A DNA stretch of 47,565 nt from CAZNFR01 sp964572225. GTDB lineage: Bacteria > Bacteroidota > Bacteroidia > Bacteroidales > GCA-2748055. The stretch is from assembly GCA_964572225.1 (NCBI GenBank), contig CAZNFR010000022.1, forward strand, positions 1-47,565. Direction: 5' to 3'. The notes beneath the pieces were generated by a model. It saw nothing but the letters and a program-made list of their open reading frames with translations, was not told the DNA's origin and did not search any database. The first letter of the stretch is position 1; each line of letters starts with the position of its first letter. Both the position numbers and the translations under genes were made by a program. Of this stretch, positions 18,081-26,017 are shown in pieces.

Positions 18081-18118
18081 ATATTAAAAGGCAATTCCGG
18101 AAAAATTTTCAGATTATT

Positions 18119-18463
18119 TTATTCCAGTTCTGCAATCAGGTGTCCTTTGGGGATGATATCTCCTGTTTTCACGTTAACCATTTTAACAATTCCATCGGCC
18201 GGGACCGTTACCACATTTCTCATTTTCATTGCTTCAAGGATCACGAGGGGGTCTCCTTCTCTGACTTCCTGACCGTTTTCTAAGTAAACACTGTGGATGG
18301 TTCCAGGGATGTATGCAATGATCTTTCTGGGATCTTTGATCTCCCATTTTTTTCGGTTTTCAAATTTTGAAGTAAGGTAGGTCCTGTATTTGGTACTGCC
18401 TATCACAAAAGTCTTTAAACCGGTTAGCTTTTTGGATGGCTTTTTTTCAACTTCTTTATTCAT
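18119..18463 (-). CDS. Biotin carboxyl carrier protein (second copy)
   Basis: The 114-residue protein ends in a biotin/lipoyl fold with the biotinylation motif EAMKMRN and target Lys80. The segment AYIPGTIHSVYLENGQEVREGDPL precedes it. The N-terminal ~45 residues are basic and lack the Pro/Ala-rich linker seen in many decarboxylase carriers. It follows the second carboxyltransferase by 13 bases and should act as its biotin donor. It is shorter than the carrier at 6.8 kb and lacks that protein's middle beta domain, so the two carriers may not be interchangeable. Confidence 0.9.
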   Translation of the reverse strand: MNKEVEKKPSKKLTGLKTFVIGSTKYRTYLTSKFENRKKWEIKDPRKIIAYIPGTIHSVYLENGQEVREGDPLVILEAMKMRNVVTVPADGIVKMVNVKTGDIIPKGHLIAELE

Positions 18464-18476
18464 AGTTTTTTATTGA

Positions 18477-20021
18477 CTAAAAGGGTGGAATACCATGTTT
18501 CTTTCTTGGCATGGAAATGTCTTTCCTTGAGGAAACCTCAATGGCGTGGAGTACAAGGCTGCGTGTTTCTCCCGGTTCAATAACGGAATCGATGTACCCT
18601 TTGGCAGCGGCTACGTAGGGATTTGCGAATTTTTCCTTGTATTCCTTTACTTTCTGCTCCCTCATTTTATCGGGATCCTCGGCAGTGGAAATTTCCTTTC
18701 TGAAAATAATATTGGCTGCTCCTTCCGGTCCCATTACCGCAATTTCTGCCGTAGGCCATGCAAACACGAAATCAGCTCTCAGGTGTCTTGAGTTCATGGC
18801 TATATAACCACCTCCGTAGGCCTTCCTGATGATCACACTGATTTTGGGTACCGTTGCTTCGGAATAGGCATAGAGTATTTTGGCTCCGTGGCGGATCACC
18901 CCTGCATGTTCCTGATCAACACCTGGCAGGTAGCCGGGAAGGTCCACAAGTGTTACGATGGGAATATTGAAGGCATCGCAGAAGCGGATAAAACGTCCTG
19001 CTTTATCGGAAGAGTCAACATCAAGCACACCTGCAAGAACCAGGGGCTGATTACAAACAAATCCCACGGTTTCTCCTGCCATTTTCCCGAAACCGATCAC
19101 GATGTTTTGAGCCCAGAGTTCCTGAACTTCCAGGAATTCGGAATTGTCAACAATGGATTTAACCACGTTTCTTACATCGTAGGGCTGACGAGGGTCATCG
19201 GGCACGATGCCGGTTATGTCGTATTCCTTCAACGGAGGAAGTACTTCTGTTTTTGTGGAACGTTCGGTATTGCTCCAGGGAAGGAAATAGAGGAGCTTTT
19301 TGATCTGTTCAAAGCATTCAATCTCACTTTCGGAATAAAAATGGGCGTTTCCGGTTATCTCACTATGAACCCTGGCGCCACCCAGTTCTTCCATGGTGAT
19401 CTCTTCGCCGAGAACGGTTTTGATCACTTCGGGTCCGGTGATGAACATCTTCGAGATCTTATCCACCACAAAAACAAAATCGGTAAGCGCAGGTGAGTAC
19501 ACAGCACCTCCAGCACAAGGACCCAGGATTACTGATATTTGGGGAATTACTCCCGAAGCCAGGGTATTTCTGAAGAAGATCTCACCATAACCTGCAAGGG
19601 AATTGACCCCTTCCTGTATTCTGGCACCCCCGGAATCATTGATCCCGATCAGGGGCATACGCATCTTCAGGGAATGGTCCATGATTTTGGTAATCTTTCT
19701 GGCATGCATAAAACCCAGAGATCCCCCTGCTACAGTAAAATCCTGGGCAAAAATGCAAACCGGGCGTGAGTAAACCGTTCCCGTCCCGATTATTACCCCG
19801 TCACCATGCAGGATTTTCTTATCCATGTCAAAATCTCTCGCGTCATGTTCAACGAACAGGTCGTATTCATTGAAAGAGCCCTTATCCACTATGGAGAGGA
19901 TTCTTTCCCTCGCAGTGAGCTTACCCATTGCAACCTGCTTCTGGATGGCTTTTTCACCACCCCCCTGGAGCACCATTTCCCTTCTCTTTTTCAGCTCCAT
20001 AATCTTTTTACTTGCTGCCAT
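18477..20021 (-). CDS. Acyl-CoA carboxylase/decarboxylase carboxyltransferase subunit (MmdA/PccB-like)
   Basis: This 514-residue protein is a paralogue of the carboxyltransferase at 3.8 kb and shares KLTARERI, DSGGARIQEG (129-138), GPCAGGAVYSP (168-178) and AWPTAEIAVMGPEG. It should act on propionyl- or methylmalonyl-CoA together with the biotin carrier that follows. No biotin carboxylase is beside it, and neither the OadG-like small subunit nor the membrane beta subunit of a sodium-pumping decarboxylase is visible. It could therefore be the alpha subunit of a methylmalonyl-CoA decarboxylase whose other parts lie elsewhere, or a carboxylase that borrows the biotin carboxylase at 5.3 kb. The position after the GGGY motif (407) is Ile, not the Asp of human PccB. 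Confidence 0.88.
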   Translation of the reverse strand: MAASKKIMELKKRREMVLQGGGEKAIQKQVAMGKLTARERILSIVDKGSFNEYDLFVEHDARDFDMDKKILHGDGVIIGTGTVYSRPVCIFAQDFTVAGGSLGFMHARKITKIMDHSLKMRMPLIGINDSGGARIQEGVNSLAGYGEIFFRNTLASGVIPQISVILGPCAGGAVYSPALTDFVFVVDKISKMFITGPEVIKTVLGEEITMEELGGARVHSEITGNAHFYSESEIECFEQIKKLLYFLPWSNTERSTKTEVLPPLKEYDITGIVPDDPRQPYDVRNVVKSIVDNSEFLEVQELWAQNIVIGFGKMAGETVGFVCNQPLVLAGVLDVDSSDKAGRFIRFCDAFNIPIVTLVDLPGYLPGVDQEHAGVIRHGAKILYAYSEATVPKISVIIRKAYGGGYIAMNSRHLRADFVFAWPTAEIAVMGPEGAANIIFRKEISTAEDPDKMREQKVKEYKEKFANPYVAAAKGYIDSVIEPGETRSLVLHAIEVSSRKDISMPRKKHGIPPF

Positions 20022-20074
20022 ATTTACGTATTTAAATTGAGTTCAAGTTCTGTAATTTTTCGACTAAAGGAATA

Positions 20075-20105
20075 CAACATTAGTAATTCCACCGAATTTA
20101 ACAAA
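20075..20105 (-). promoter_or_regulatory. Promoter of the second carboxyltransferase operon
   Basis: On the minus strand, TTTG (20102-20105) is followed after exactly 19 bases by TAATGTTG (20075-20082), which has one mismatch to TAnnTTTG. Transcription would start about 48 bases before the ATG at 20021. The rest of the 247-base gap up to the permease gene is AT-rich and shows no gene. Confidence 0.5.
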
Positions 20106-20268
20106 GAATGAAAATCATATTATATTTTAATAATTTTTACAGGCATCTGATTTTCAGGCAAAAACCAAAGCGCGAATTTATATAAAAAAAATCGGTGATT
20201 TTTCGAATTTGCTTTTTAGCCTCTCTTATTTCGAACGGATAAATATAAGTTGTTTTCGGAAAGCGCTC

Positions 20269-21348
20269 CTATTTGGGTGCCATTTTATAGAGGATTACCG
20301 CTATCCCTGCAAAAAGAATATTGGGCAACCAAACCGCCAGGAAGGGAGGGATAATTCCTCCAATGGAGAATTGAGAAGAGAATTGCATAAAAAGGATGTA
20401 GCTGAAACTGATCATAAGCCCTACTCCCAGTTGCATCCCGATCCCCCCTCTTACTTTCTGGGAGGAAACGGAAACTCCGATCAGAGCCAGGATGAAGGTG
20501 GAGAAGGGGAATGCGGTTCTCTTGTATTTTTCTATCAGATACGCCGTAACATTGGTTTCTCCCTGCATTCGAGATACATTAGTAAAATCGTTCAATTCGC
20601 CCAGACTCATGGTTTCCACCACATTAAGCCTGCGTGAAAAATCCTCCGGGTACATATTAATGGAGGTATCAATGCTGTTTCCTTCGGTTATGGATTCTTC
20701 CAGCCCATTAATATCCCTGATATAATACCGGCGAACTACCCATTTATTTTTGGTCGAATCCCAGGCGATCTGATCGGACAGAAGTTTGGACCTTAGCTTC
20801 CCTTCTTCATACTTTTCCATGGAAAAATTGTACCCTGTCTGACTCATGGTGCTGTAACTTTCCATGTAAATAAACACTCCAGGTTCTATTTGACGATGAA
20901 TATTTTTCCGGTTGAAGGTAATCGGTCGGCTATGGATATATTTCTCTTCAAAGTCGAGTTTCACCCGGTTGGCATCAGGGATCACGTAATTACTGAGAAG
21001 GAAAGAAAACAAAGCGATGATTACGGCAGAAACCATATATGGTAATAACAGGCGCCGAAAGCTTACCCCGCTGCTCAGAATGGCGATAATTTCCGTATCG
21101 TAGGCCATCTTTGAAGTGAAATAAATTACGGAGATGAAGGTAAAGAGAGACGAAAAGAGTACAGCAAAGTAAGGTATGAAGTTAAGGTAATAATCAAAGA
21201 TGACCTCCCGGGTGGGAGCCCCGTTCTCGATAAAATCGTCAATCTTCTCGGAGAAATCAAAGATCACGGCAATGGAGAGAATAATGATAATGGAAAAGAA
21301 GAAAGTGCCCAGGAACTTCTTTATGATATAGAAATCCAGGATCTTCAA
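20269..21348 (-). CDS. LptF/LptG-family permease
   Basis: The protein (359 residues from the TTG at 21348) is a YjgP/YjgQ-type subunit of the Lpt system, which extracts lipopolysaccharide from the inner membrane. It has an N-terminal membrane block (KFLGTFFFSIIIILSIAVIF and two more helices before residue 125), a long periplasmic beta-jellyroll region, and C-terminal helices. The frame is open up to an ATG at 21402, but that would overlap tgt by 43 bases. The TTG at 21348 lies 12 bases after the tgt stop and gives the family's usual KILDFYIIKKFLGT opening, so I prefer it. The choice between LptF and LptG cannot be made here. Confidence 0.88.
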   Translation of the reverse strand: MKILDFYIIKKFLGTFFFSIIIILSIAVIFDFSEKIDDFIENGAPTREVIFDYYLNFIPYFAVLFSSLFTFISVIYFTSKMAYDTEIIAILSSGVSFRRLLLPYMVSAVIIALFSFLLSNYVIPDANRVKLDFEEKYIHSRPITFNRKNIHRQIEPGVFIYMESYSTMSQTGYNFSMEKYEEGKLRSKLLSDQIAWDSTKNKWVVRRYYIRDINGLEESITEGNSIDTSINMYPEDFSRRLNVVETMSLGELNDFTNVSRMQGETNVTAYLIEKYKRTAFPFSTFILALIGVSVSSQKVRGGIGMQLGVGLMISFSYILFMQFSSQFSIGGIIPPFLAVWLPNILFAGIAVILYKMAPK

Positions 21349-21359
21349 TCCTGTGTATC

Positions 21360-22490
21360 TTACAAGCGATTGGACAGGTTTTTTAGCATTGAATTTTTCC
21401 ATGTACTGAATGTTCCGCTTATGATCTTTTCTCTGGCCTCTCTCATAAGCCAGAGGTAGAAGCCGAGATTATGAATACTGGCGATCTGTGCACCGAGCAT
21501 CTCTTTTGAGATAATGAGATGACGAAGATACGCTCTTGAATAATCTTTATCAACAAAAGTAATTCCATTCTTATCGACCGGACTAAAATCCCTTTCCCAT
21601 TTTTTGTTCTTGATATTGATAATGCCTTCGCTGGTAAAAAGCATTCCGTTTCTGCCGTTCCGGGTGGGCATAACACAGTCGAACATATCAATTCCTCTGC
21701 TAACCGCCTCAAGCAGGTTTACCGGGGTTCCCACACCCATTAGGTAACGGGGTAAATCGGCCGGTAGTATGCCGGTAACAATTTCAGTCATTTTGTACAT
21801 CTCTTCCTCCGGCTCCCCAACGGAGAGTCCGCCAATCGCATTACCCGGCATTCCGGTGGCAGCAATTACCTCGGCAGAACGCTTTCTCAGGTCGGGATAA
21901 ACACTTCCCTGGACTATGGGAAAAAACATTTGTTCATATCCATAAAGTCCGCCGGTCTCCCGGTATCGCTTCACCCCCCTTTCCAGCCAGCGGTGGGTAA
22001 GGTCCATCGATTTTCGGGCATAATCCGGATCGCAGGGGTAGGGAGTGCACTCATCGAGGGCCATCATGATGTCTGACCCGATAACTCTTTGAATATCAAC
22101 CACGTTTTCCGGAGTAAATTGATGCTTTGATCCGTCGATATGGGATTGAAATTCCACCCCTTCCTCCTTTAACTTGCGCATTTCAGCCAGGGAAAAAACC
22201 TGGTAACCCCCGCTGTCGGTGAGCATAGCCCCTTTCCATCCTGTAAAGGAATGAAGTCCGCCAGCCTCTCTTATGGTCTCCATCCCGGGCCGTAGGTAAA
22301 GATGGTAGGTGTTTCCCAGGATAATTTTCGCTCCGATATCTTCCGCAATTTCCCTTCGGTGAACCCCCTTAACGCTTCCTGCGGTTCCCACGGGCATGAA
22401 AACCGGGGTCTGAATTACCCCGTGTGCCGTTTGAATTTCCCCGGCCCTGGCATTGGAAGCGGAATCTTTGTGTGTAAGGCTGAATTTCAA
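21360..22490 (-). CDS. tgt: Queuine tRNA-ribosyltransferase
   Basis: Tgt swaps guanine-34 of certain tRNAs for a queuine precursor. The 376 residues contain the first catalytic Asp in LTDSGGYQVFSL and the nucleophile Asp in MFDCVMPTRNGRNG, within a TIM barrel. The zinc site is unusual: where most bacterial enzymes have C-x-C-x2-C before NYSRAYLRHL, this one reads NGITFVDKDYSRAYLRHL and has no cysteine (about 21541-21576), although the downstream His in SIHNLGFYL remains. There is no ATG near the N-terminus. I chose the TTG at 22490, which gives the usual LKFSLTHKD opening; the TTG at 22517 lies inside the promoter. Confidence 0.93.
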   Translation of the reverse strand: MKFSLTHKDSASNARAGEIQTAHGVIQTPVFMPVGTAGSVKGVHRREIAEDIGAKIILGNTYHLYLRPGMETIREAGGLHSFTGWKGAMLTDSGGYQVFSLAEMRKLKEEGVEFQSHIDGSKHQFTPENVVDIQRVIGSDIMMALDECTPYPCDPDYARKSMDLTHRWLERGVKRYRETGGLYGYEQMFFPIVQGSVYPDLRKRSAEVIAATGMPGNAIGGLSVGEPEEEMYKMTEIVTGILPADLPRYLMGVGTPVNLLEAVSRGIDMFDCVMPTRNGRNGMLFTSEGIINIKNKKWERDFSPVDKNGITFVDKDYSRAYLRHLIISKEMLGAQIASIHNLGFYLWLMREAREKIISGTFSTWKNSMLKNLSNRL

Positions 22491-22514
22491 GGCTGAAGAT
22501 GTTTTTGAATCCTG

Positions 22515-22522
22515 CAAAGATA
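22515..22522 (-). promoter_or_regulatory. -7 promoter element of tgt
   Basis: TATCTTTG on the minus strand is a perfect TAnnTTTG. Transcription would start near 22509, about 19 bases before the TTG start at 22490. No TTTG is found at the -33 position. Confidence 0.4.
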
Positions 22523-22620
22523 GTAATATTACACTTTATTTCTTTTCAGCAATAATGCACACTTCCTACAGTCGGTTAAGGAAGACTGCCAGCCTTTTGT
22601 TCAGGATAATGATAAGTCTG

Positions 22621-22651
22621 TTTGTGGGCAGATAAAAAATTTCTAATATTG
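22621..22651 (+). promoter_or_regulatory. Promoter of the GT2-sigma-rsmG operon
   Basis: TTTG (22621-22624) is followed after exactly 19 bases by TAATATTG (22644-22651), which has one mismatch to TAnnTTTG. The start would be near 22657, 11 bases before the ATG at 22668. Confidence 0.55.
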
Positions 22652-22667
22652 AGGCCTTAACCGGAAG

Positions 22668-23816
22668 ATGTCGGCACTGGAAATCATAGATAATAGTAGC
22701 TTAATAATCAAGACTTTAGTTTTGTTGTATGGAGTTTCTGTCCTTACACAACTGGGGTATTACCTGATTATTTTTTCGAAGTTTGGGAAAAAGAAGCTTC
22801 ATTCTCCTCTTACCGGGAACCGGTTGCCCCCGGTTTCGATTGTAATATGTGCAAGAAACGAAGCGGATAACCTGAAGGCCAATCTCCCTCAGATTCTGGG
22901 CCAGGATTATCCGGAGTTTGAAGTGGTAGTGGTAGATCATTGCTCGGTCGATGAAACCGGGGAGATCCTGAAGGAATTTCAGTTGAAGTATCCCGGAATG
23001 AGAACTACCTCCATTCATAAGGAGCCCCTTTTTCCCAAAGGAAAGAAACTGGCGCTCACCCTTGGGATCAAAGCGGCAAAGCATGATATCCTGCTTTTGA
23101 CCGATGCCGATTGCAGGCCTGCCGGATTGAACTGGACCCGTTCAATGGCAGGAAATTATACCCCGGGTACCGGGATTGTACTAGGGATAGGTCTGTTTAA
23201 AAAGGGCCGCGGACTGGTTAATCTTCTTAGCCGGTTTGAAGCCTGCTTTATTGCCTTGCAATACATTAGTCTGGCCAATATTGGCAGGCCTTACATGGGC
23301 GTAGGCAGAAACCTTTCCTACCGGAAAGAGATCTTTTTCAGGAACAAGGGATTTGCCTCTCATTTGAATCTGGTTTCGGGCGACGATGATATTTTTATAA
23401 ATGAAACCGCAAACGCCGGGAATACAGTAGTGGAAACCGATCCCGGATCTTTCACCTACTCCGAATCGGAAAGGACCCTTGGAGACTGGTTCCGGCAGAA
23501 AAAAAGGCATCTCACAACGGCTTCTTTTTATCAACAGTCGACCAAAATGATTCTTGGAATGGAATATTTTTCCAGAATGCTTATGATTGTTAGTTTTGTA
23601 CTGTTAATAATTATGCTTCCTCTGCCCTTATTGTTAATTTCTGTTTATATTCTGATGGTGGTGGTTAAGCTGATTATTTATATTATTGCATTCAGTCGGA
23701 TGAAGGAGAAGAACCTGTTCCTGGCCGCAATATTTTTTGAACCGATTATGCCATTTCTTTATGGCAGCTTACATTTTATTAATTTCATAGAAAGAAAGAG
23801 AAGCAGATGGAACTGA
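22668..23816 (+). CDS. Membrane GT2-family glycosyltransferase
   Basis: The 382-residue protein has an N-terminal transmembrane helix (about 13-37), a GT-A catalytic domain and two or three C-terminal helices (about 295-370). The catalytic domain shows PVSIVICARNEADNL, the VVVVDHCSVD segment, the nucleotide-sugar DxD-type LLTDADC and an acceptor-side SGDDDIF. The QKKRH motif near 285 is a variant of the QxxRW signature of processive membrane GT2 enzymes. The donor and product are unknown; an extracellular glycan or lipid-linked sugar is plausible. It overlaps the following sigma factor gene by 10 bases. Confidence 0.85.
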   Translation: MSALEIIDNSSLIIKTLVLLYGVSVLTQLGYYLIIFSKFGKKKLHSPLTGNRLPPVSIVICARNEADNLKANLPQILGQDYPEFEVVVVDHCSVDETGEILKEFQLKYPGMRTTSIHKEPLFPKGKKLALTLGIKAAKHDILLLTDADCRPAGLNWTRSMAGNYTPGTGIVLGIGLFKKGRGLVNLLSRFEACFIALQYISLANIGRPYMGVGRNLSYRKEIFFRNKGFASHLNLVSGDDDIFINETANAGNTVVETDPGSFTYSESERTLGDWFRQKKRHLTTASFYQQSTKMILGMEYFSRMLMIVSFVLLIIMLPLPLLLISVYILMVVVKLIIYIIAFSRMKEKNLFLAAIFFEPIMPFLYGSLHFINFIERKRSRWN

Positions 23817-24412
23817 ACCCGAATCTGTCGGAAAAGGCACAAAAGGATTATGCACTGGTTGAGCTGGCCAGGAAGGGGGACCAAAAAGCATATGCCGATT
23901 TAATGGGGCGCTACCGGGATGCAATATATTTTATGCTTCTGAAGATGGTGAATAATCCCAGCGATGCGGAGGATCTGACCATAGAAGCCTTCGGAAAGGC
24001 TTTCAAGAACATTACCCAGTATACACCCAATTATGCATTTAGCACCTGGTTGTTTAAGATTGCCACCAACAATTGTATTGATTTCATCCGGAAGAAAAGA
24101 GGAAACACGGTATCCCTGGATCAGTCCATTGATGCGGAAGACAATCTGACTCCCTCTTCTACCATACAGTCTGATTCGCCCGACCCTGAGGCTCATCTTA
24201 TTAAGGAGCAGAAGGTTGTACTAATGCGTGAAGTGGTTTCCAAGCTCAAACCCCGGTATCGCAAGCTGGTAGAGTTGAGGTATTTCAAGGAATATTCCTA
24301 TGAAGAGATATCCCAGGAGTTGGAATTGCCCATCGGAACGGTAAAGGCTCAACTCTTCAGGGCCAGAGAACTTCTTTTTAATATCCTGAAGAATACCAGC
24401 GAAAAAATTTAA
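23807..24412 (+). CDS. RNA polymerase ECF-family sigma factor
   Basis: This 201-residue sigma-70 factor has a clear region 2 (about 30-95, with NPSDAEDLTIEAFGKAFKNI and the -10-contacting FSTWLFKIATNNCIDFIRKKR) and a region 4 helix-turn-helix (about 140-195, with YSYEEISQELELPIGTVKAQLFRARE). It is far more canonical than the sigma factor at 1.6 kb. No anti-sigma gene is adjacent. It is sandwiched by overlap or close spacing between a glycosyltransferase and rsmG, and resembles a sigma factor widely conserved in the phylum, so a general rather than signal-specific role is possible. Confidence 0.9.
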   Translation: MELNPNLSEKAQKDYALVELARKGDQKAYADLMGRYRDAIYFMLLKMVNNPSDAEDLTIEAFGKAFKNITQYTPNYAFSTWLFKIATNNCIDFIRKKRGNTVSLDQSIDAEDNLTPSSTIQSDSPDPEAHLIKEQKVVLMREVVSKLKPRYRKLVELRYFKEYSYEEISQELELPIGTVKAQLFRARELLFNILKNTSEKI

Positions 24413-24417
24413 TCAGC

Positions 24418-25041
24418 ATGGAAAAGATCCGGAGATATTTTCCGGAGTTCACGGATTCTCAGCTGGATAAGTTAGGTGAGCTGGGAGAGTTATTGAAATT
24501 CTGGAATACAAAAGTCAATCTGGTTTCCCGAAAGGATATCGATCATATTTATACCCATCACATCCTGCATTCCCTCAGTATTGCCAAGCTGGTTCGTTTC
24601 CCTGCAGACTCCATTGTTATGGATGCGGGCACGGGTGGCGGATTACCGGGCATCCCCCTGGCGATTGCCTTCCCATCTTCCCGGTTTATCCTTGCCGATT
24701 CCATCGCTAAAAAAATAAGGGTTGTGGAAAGAATCGTGCAGGAGCTTGCCCTGCCGAATTGTGAACCTATTGTTTCCAGAGTTGAGAAAACGGACCAAAA
24801 GGTAAATTTTGTGGTAAGCAGGGCGGTGACCCGATTCCCGGATTTTTACCTTCTGGTGAAAAACTGCTTTCTTGAGGAAAGCATGTCAGGACTCGCCAAC
24901 GGAATCCTATATCTGAAGGGAGGGGAACTGGAGGAGGAGCTAAGAAAGTTCCGGAATAAAGTAAGGATCACGGATATCAATTCTTATTTCGAAGAGGCCT
25001 ATTTCGGGACTAAGAAAATCATCTATCTGCCCGTCATTTAA
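24418..25041 (+). CDS. rsmG: 16S rRNA (guanine-527-N7)-methyltransferase
   Basis: RsmG methylates G527 in the 530 loop of 16S rRNA with SAM. The 207 residues include LLKFWNTKVNLVSRKD near the N-terminus, the SAM motif MDAGTGGGLPGIPLAI (about 71-86) and the VVSRAVTRFPDF segment. Length is normal. It starts 5 bases after the sigma factor gene, and its 3' end overlaps the convergent ispE gene by 8 bases. Confidence 0.95.
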   Translation: MEKIRRYFPEFTDSQLDKLGELGELLKFWNTKVNLVSRKDIDHIYTHHILHSLSIAKLVRFPADSIVMDAGTGGGLPGIPLAIAFPSSRFILADSIAKKIRVVERIVQELALPNCEPIVSRVEKTDQKVNFVVSRAVTRFPDFYLLVKNCFLEESMSGLANGILYLKGGELEEELRKFRNKVRITDINSYFEEAYFGTKKIIYLPVI

Positions 25042-25849
25042 GATGAAGCTTTTCCATCAGGAGGACTTTTTCCTGAGGAAAGGCATGCCCCTCAGGTTTT
25101 TCCCTGAACAATCCGTATAGACTGGATCCGCTGCCCGACATAGAGGCGTATATGGCCCCATGTTCGTAGAGGGCTTCCCTGAGTTCCCGGAGAACCGGAT
25201 ATTTTTCGAAGACCGTTGATTCGAAGTCGTTCTTAAGCTTATCTTTCCAGGTTGCCGGGTTTTGTTCCAGAATCTTTATCAGATCACTGCCTTCTCCGGA
25301 TATTCTGACTCCGGCATAGGCTTCCGAAGTGGATACCGGGAAGCCGGGATAGAGGAGCAGGATGAAAAATTCACCGGGATCGAAGGAAAATGGGCTGAGG
25401 ATCTCTCCTCTTCCCCTTATCACTGCCGGTCGGTTTCGAATGAAAAAAGGACAATCGCTACCCAGTTCCGCTGCCATTTCTTCAAGTTCCTCCATTTCCA
25501 GTCTTCCATGGAAGGCATCGTTGAGCATTTTTAACATAAAAGCACCATTGGCCGATCCGCCTCCCAATCCGCCTCCCATGGGGATATTTTTTAACAGGTG
25601 GATCTCGAGTGCCGGAATGTGAATCCGGGATCTCATTAATTTTAGAGCTTTATTAACCAGGTTCTTTTCGGGATCGCCCGGTACTGGGATGCCATGAAGG
25701 TGAAATGCATCCTTATCGGATCTCCTTAACTCCAGAACATCGTAGAGTGGTACCGGAAGCATGAGCGATTCTAGATTGTGATAACCATCTGGCCTTTTAC
25801 CGGTTATGTGTAATCCGAGGTTGATTTTCGCATTGGGAAAGGAGATCAT
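25034..25849 (-). CDS. ispE: 4-diphosphocytidyl-2-C-methyl-D-erythritol kinase
   Basis: IspE is the GHMP kinase of the non-mevalonate isoprenoid pathway, which supplies undecaprenyl and menaquinone side chains. The start FPNAKINLGLHITGKRPDGYHNL and the ATP loop PMGGGLGGGSANG are diagnostic. I use the ATG at 25849 (271 residues) because MISFPNAKINLGL is the usual opening; a TTG 18 bases upstream also keeps the frame. A perfect 10-base palindrome (25863-25872) lies just upstream. Confidence 0.94.
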   Translation of the reverse strand: MISFPNAKINLGLHITGKRPDGYHNLESLMLPVPLYDVLELRRSDKDAFHLHGIPVPGDPEKNLVNKALKLMRSRIHIPALEIHLLKNIPMGGGLGGGSANGAFMLKMLNDAFHGRLEMEELEEMAAELGSDCPFFIRNRPAVIRGRGEILSPFSFDPGEFFILLLYPGFPVSTSEAYAGVRISGEGSDLIKILEQNPATWKDKLKNDFESTVFEKYPVLRELREALYEHGAIYASMSGSGSSLYGLFREKPEGHAFPQEKVLLMEKLHLK

Positions 25850-25918
25850 AAGGTATATTTTCAACAATTGTTAATAATAAAATAAATTGTTCTGTTTAAA
25901 AAGAAACCCCTCCTCTTT

Positions 25919-25949
25919 TTTTTCGGGCAGGGAATTATGTCTAAATTTG
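25919..25949 (+). promoter_or_regulatory. Promoter of dnaB
   Basis: TAAATTTG at 25942-25949 is a perfect -7 element. At exactly 19 bases upstream the sequence is TTTT (25919-25922), one mismatch from the -33 TTTG. The start would be near 25955, giving a leader of about 60 bases. Confidence 0.5.
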
Positions 25950-26017
25950 AGGTCCTTGATTTACCTTGCATGATTGGATCAACAAAATGATAATTAGATA
26001 ATTGCAAAATCCCACCT

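Noticed and set aside
21349..21402. Start of the LptF/G gene at the ATG at 21402
   Set aside because: It would overlap tgt by 43 bases and add 18 residues not typical of the family; a TTG at 21348 gives the usual N-terminus.
23807..25041. An operon-specific regulon for the second sigma factor
   Set aside because: No anti-sigma gene or distinctive target promoter is visible nearby, so no specific signal can be proposed.
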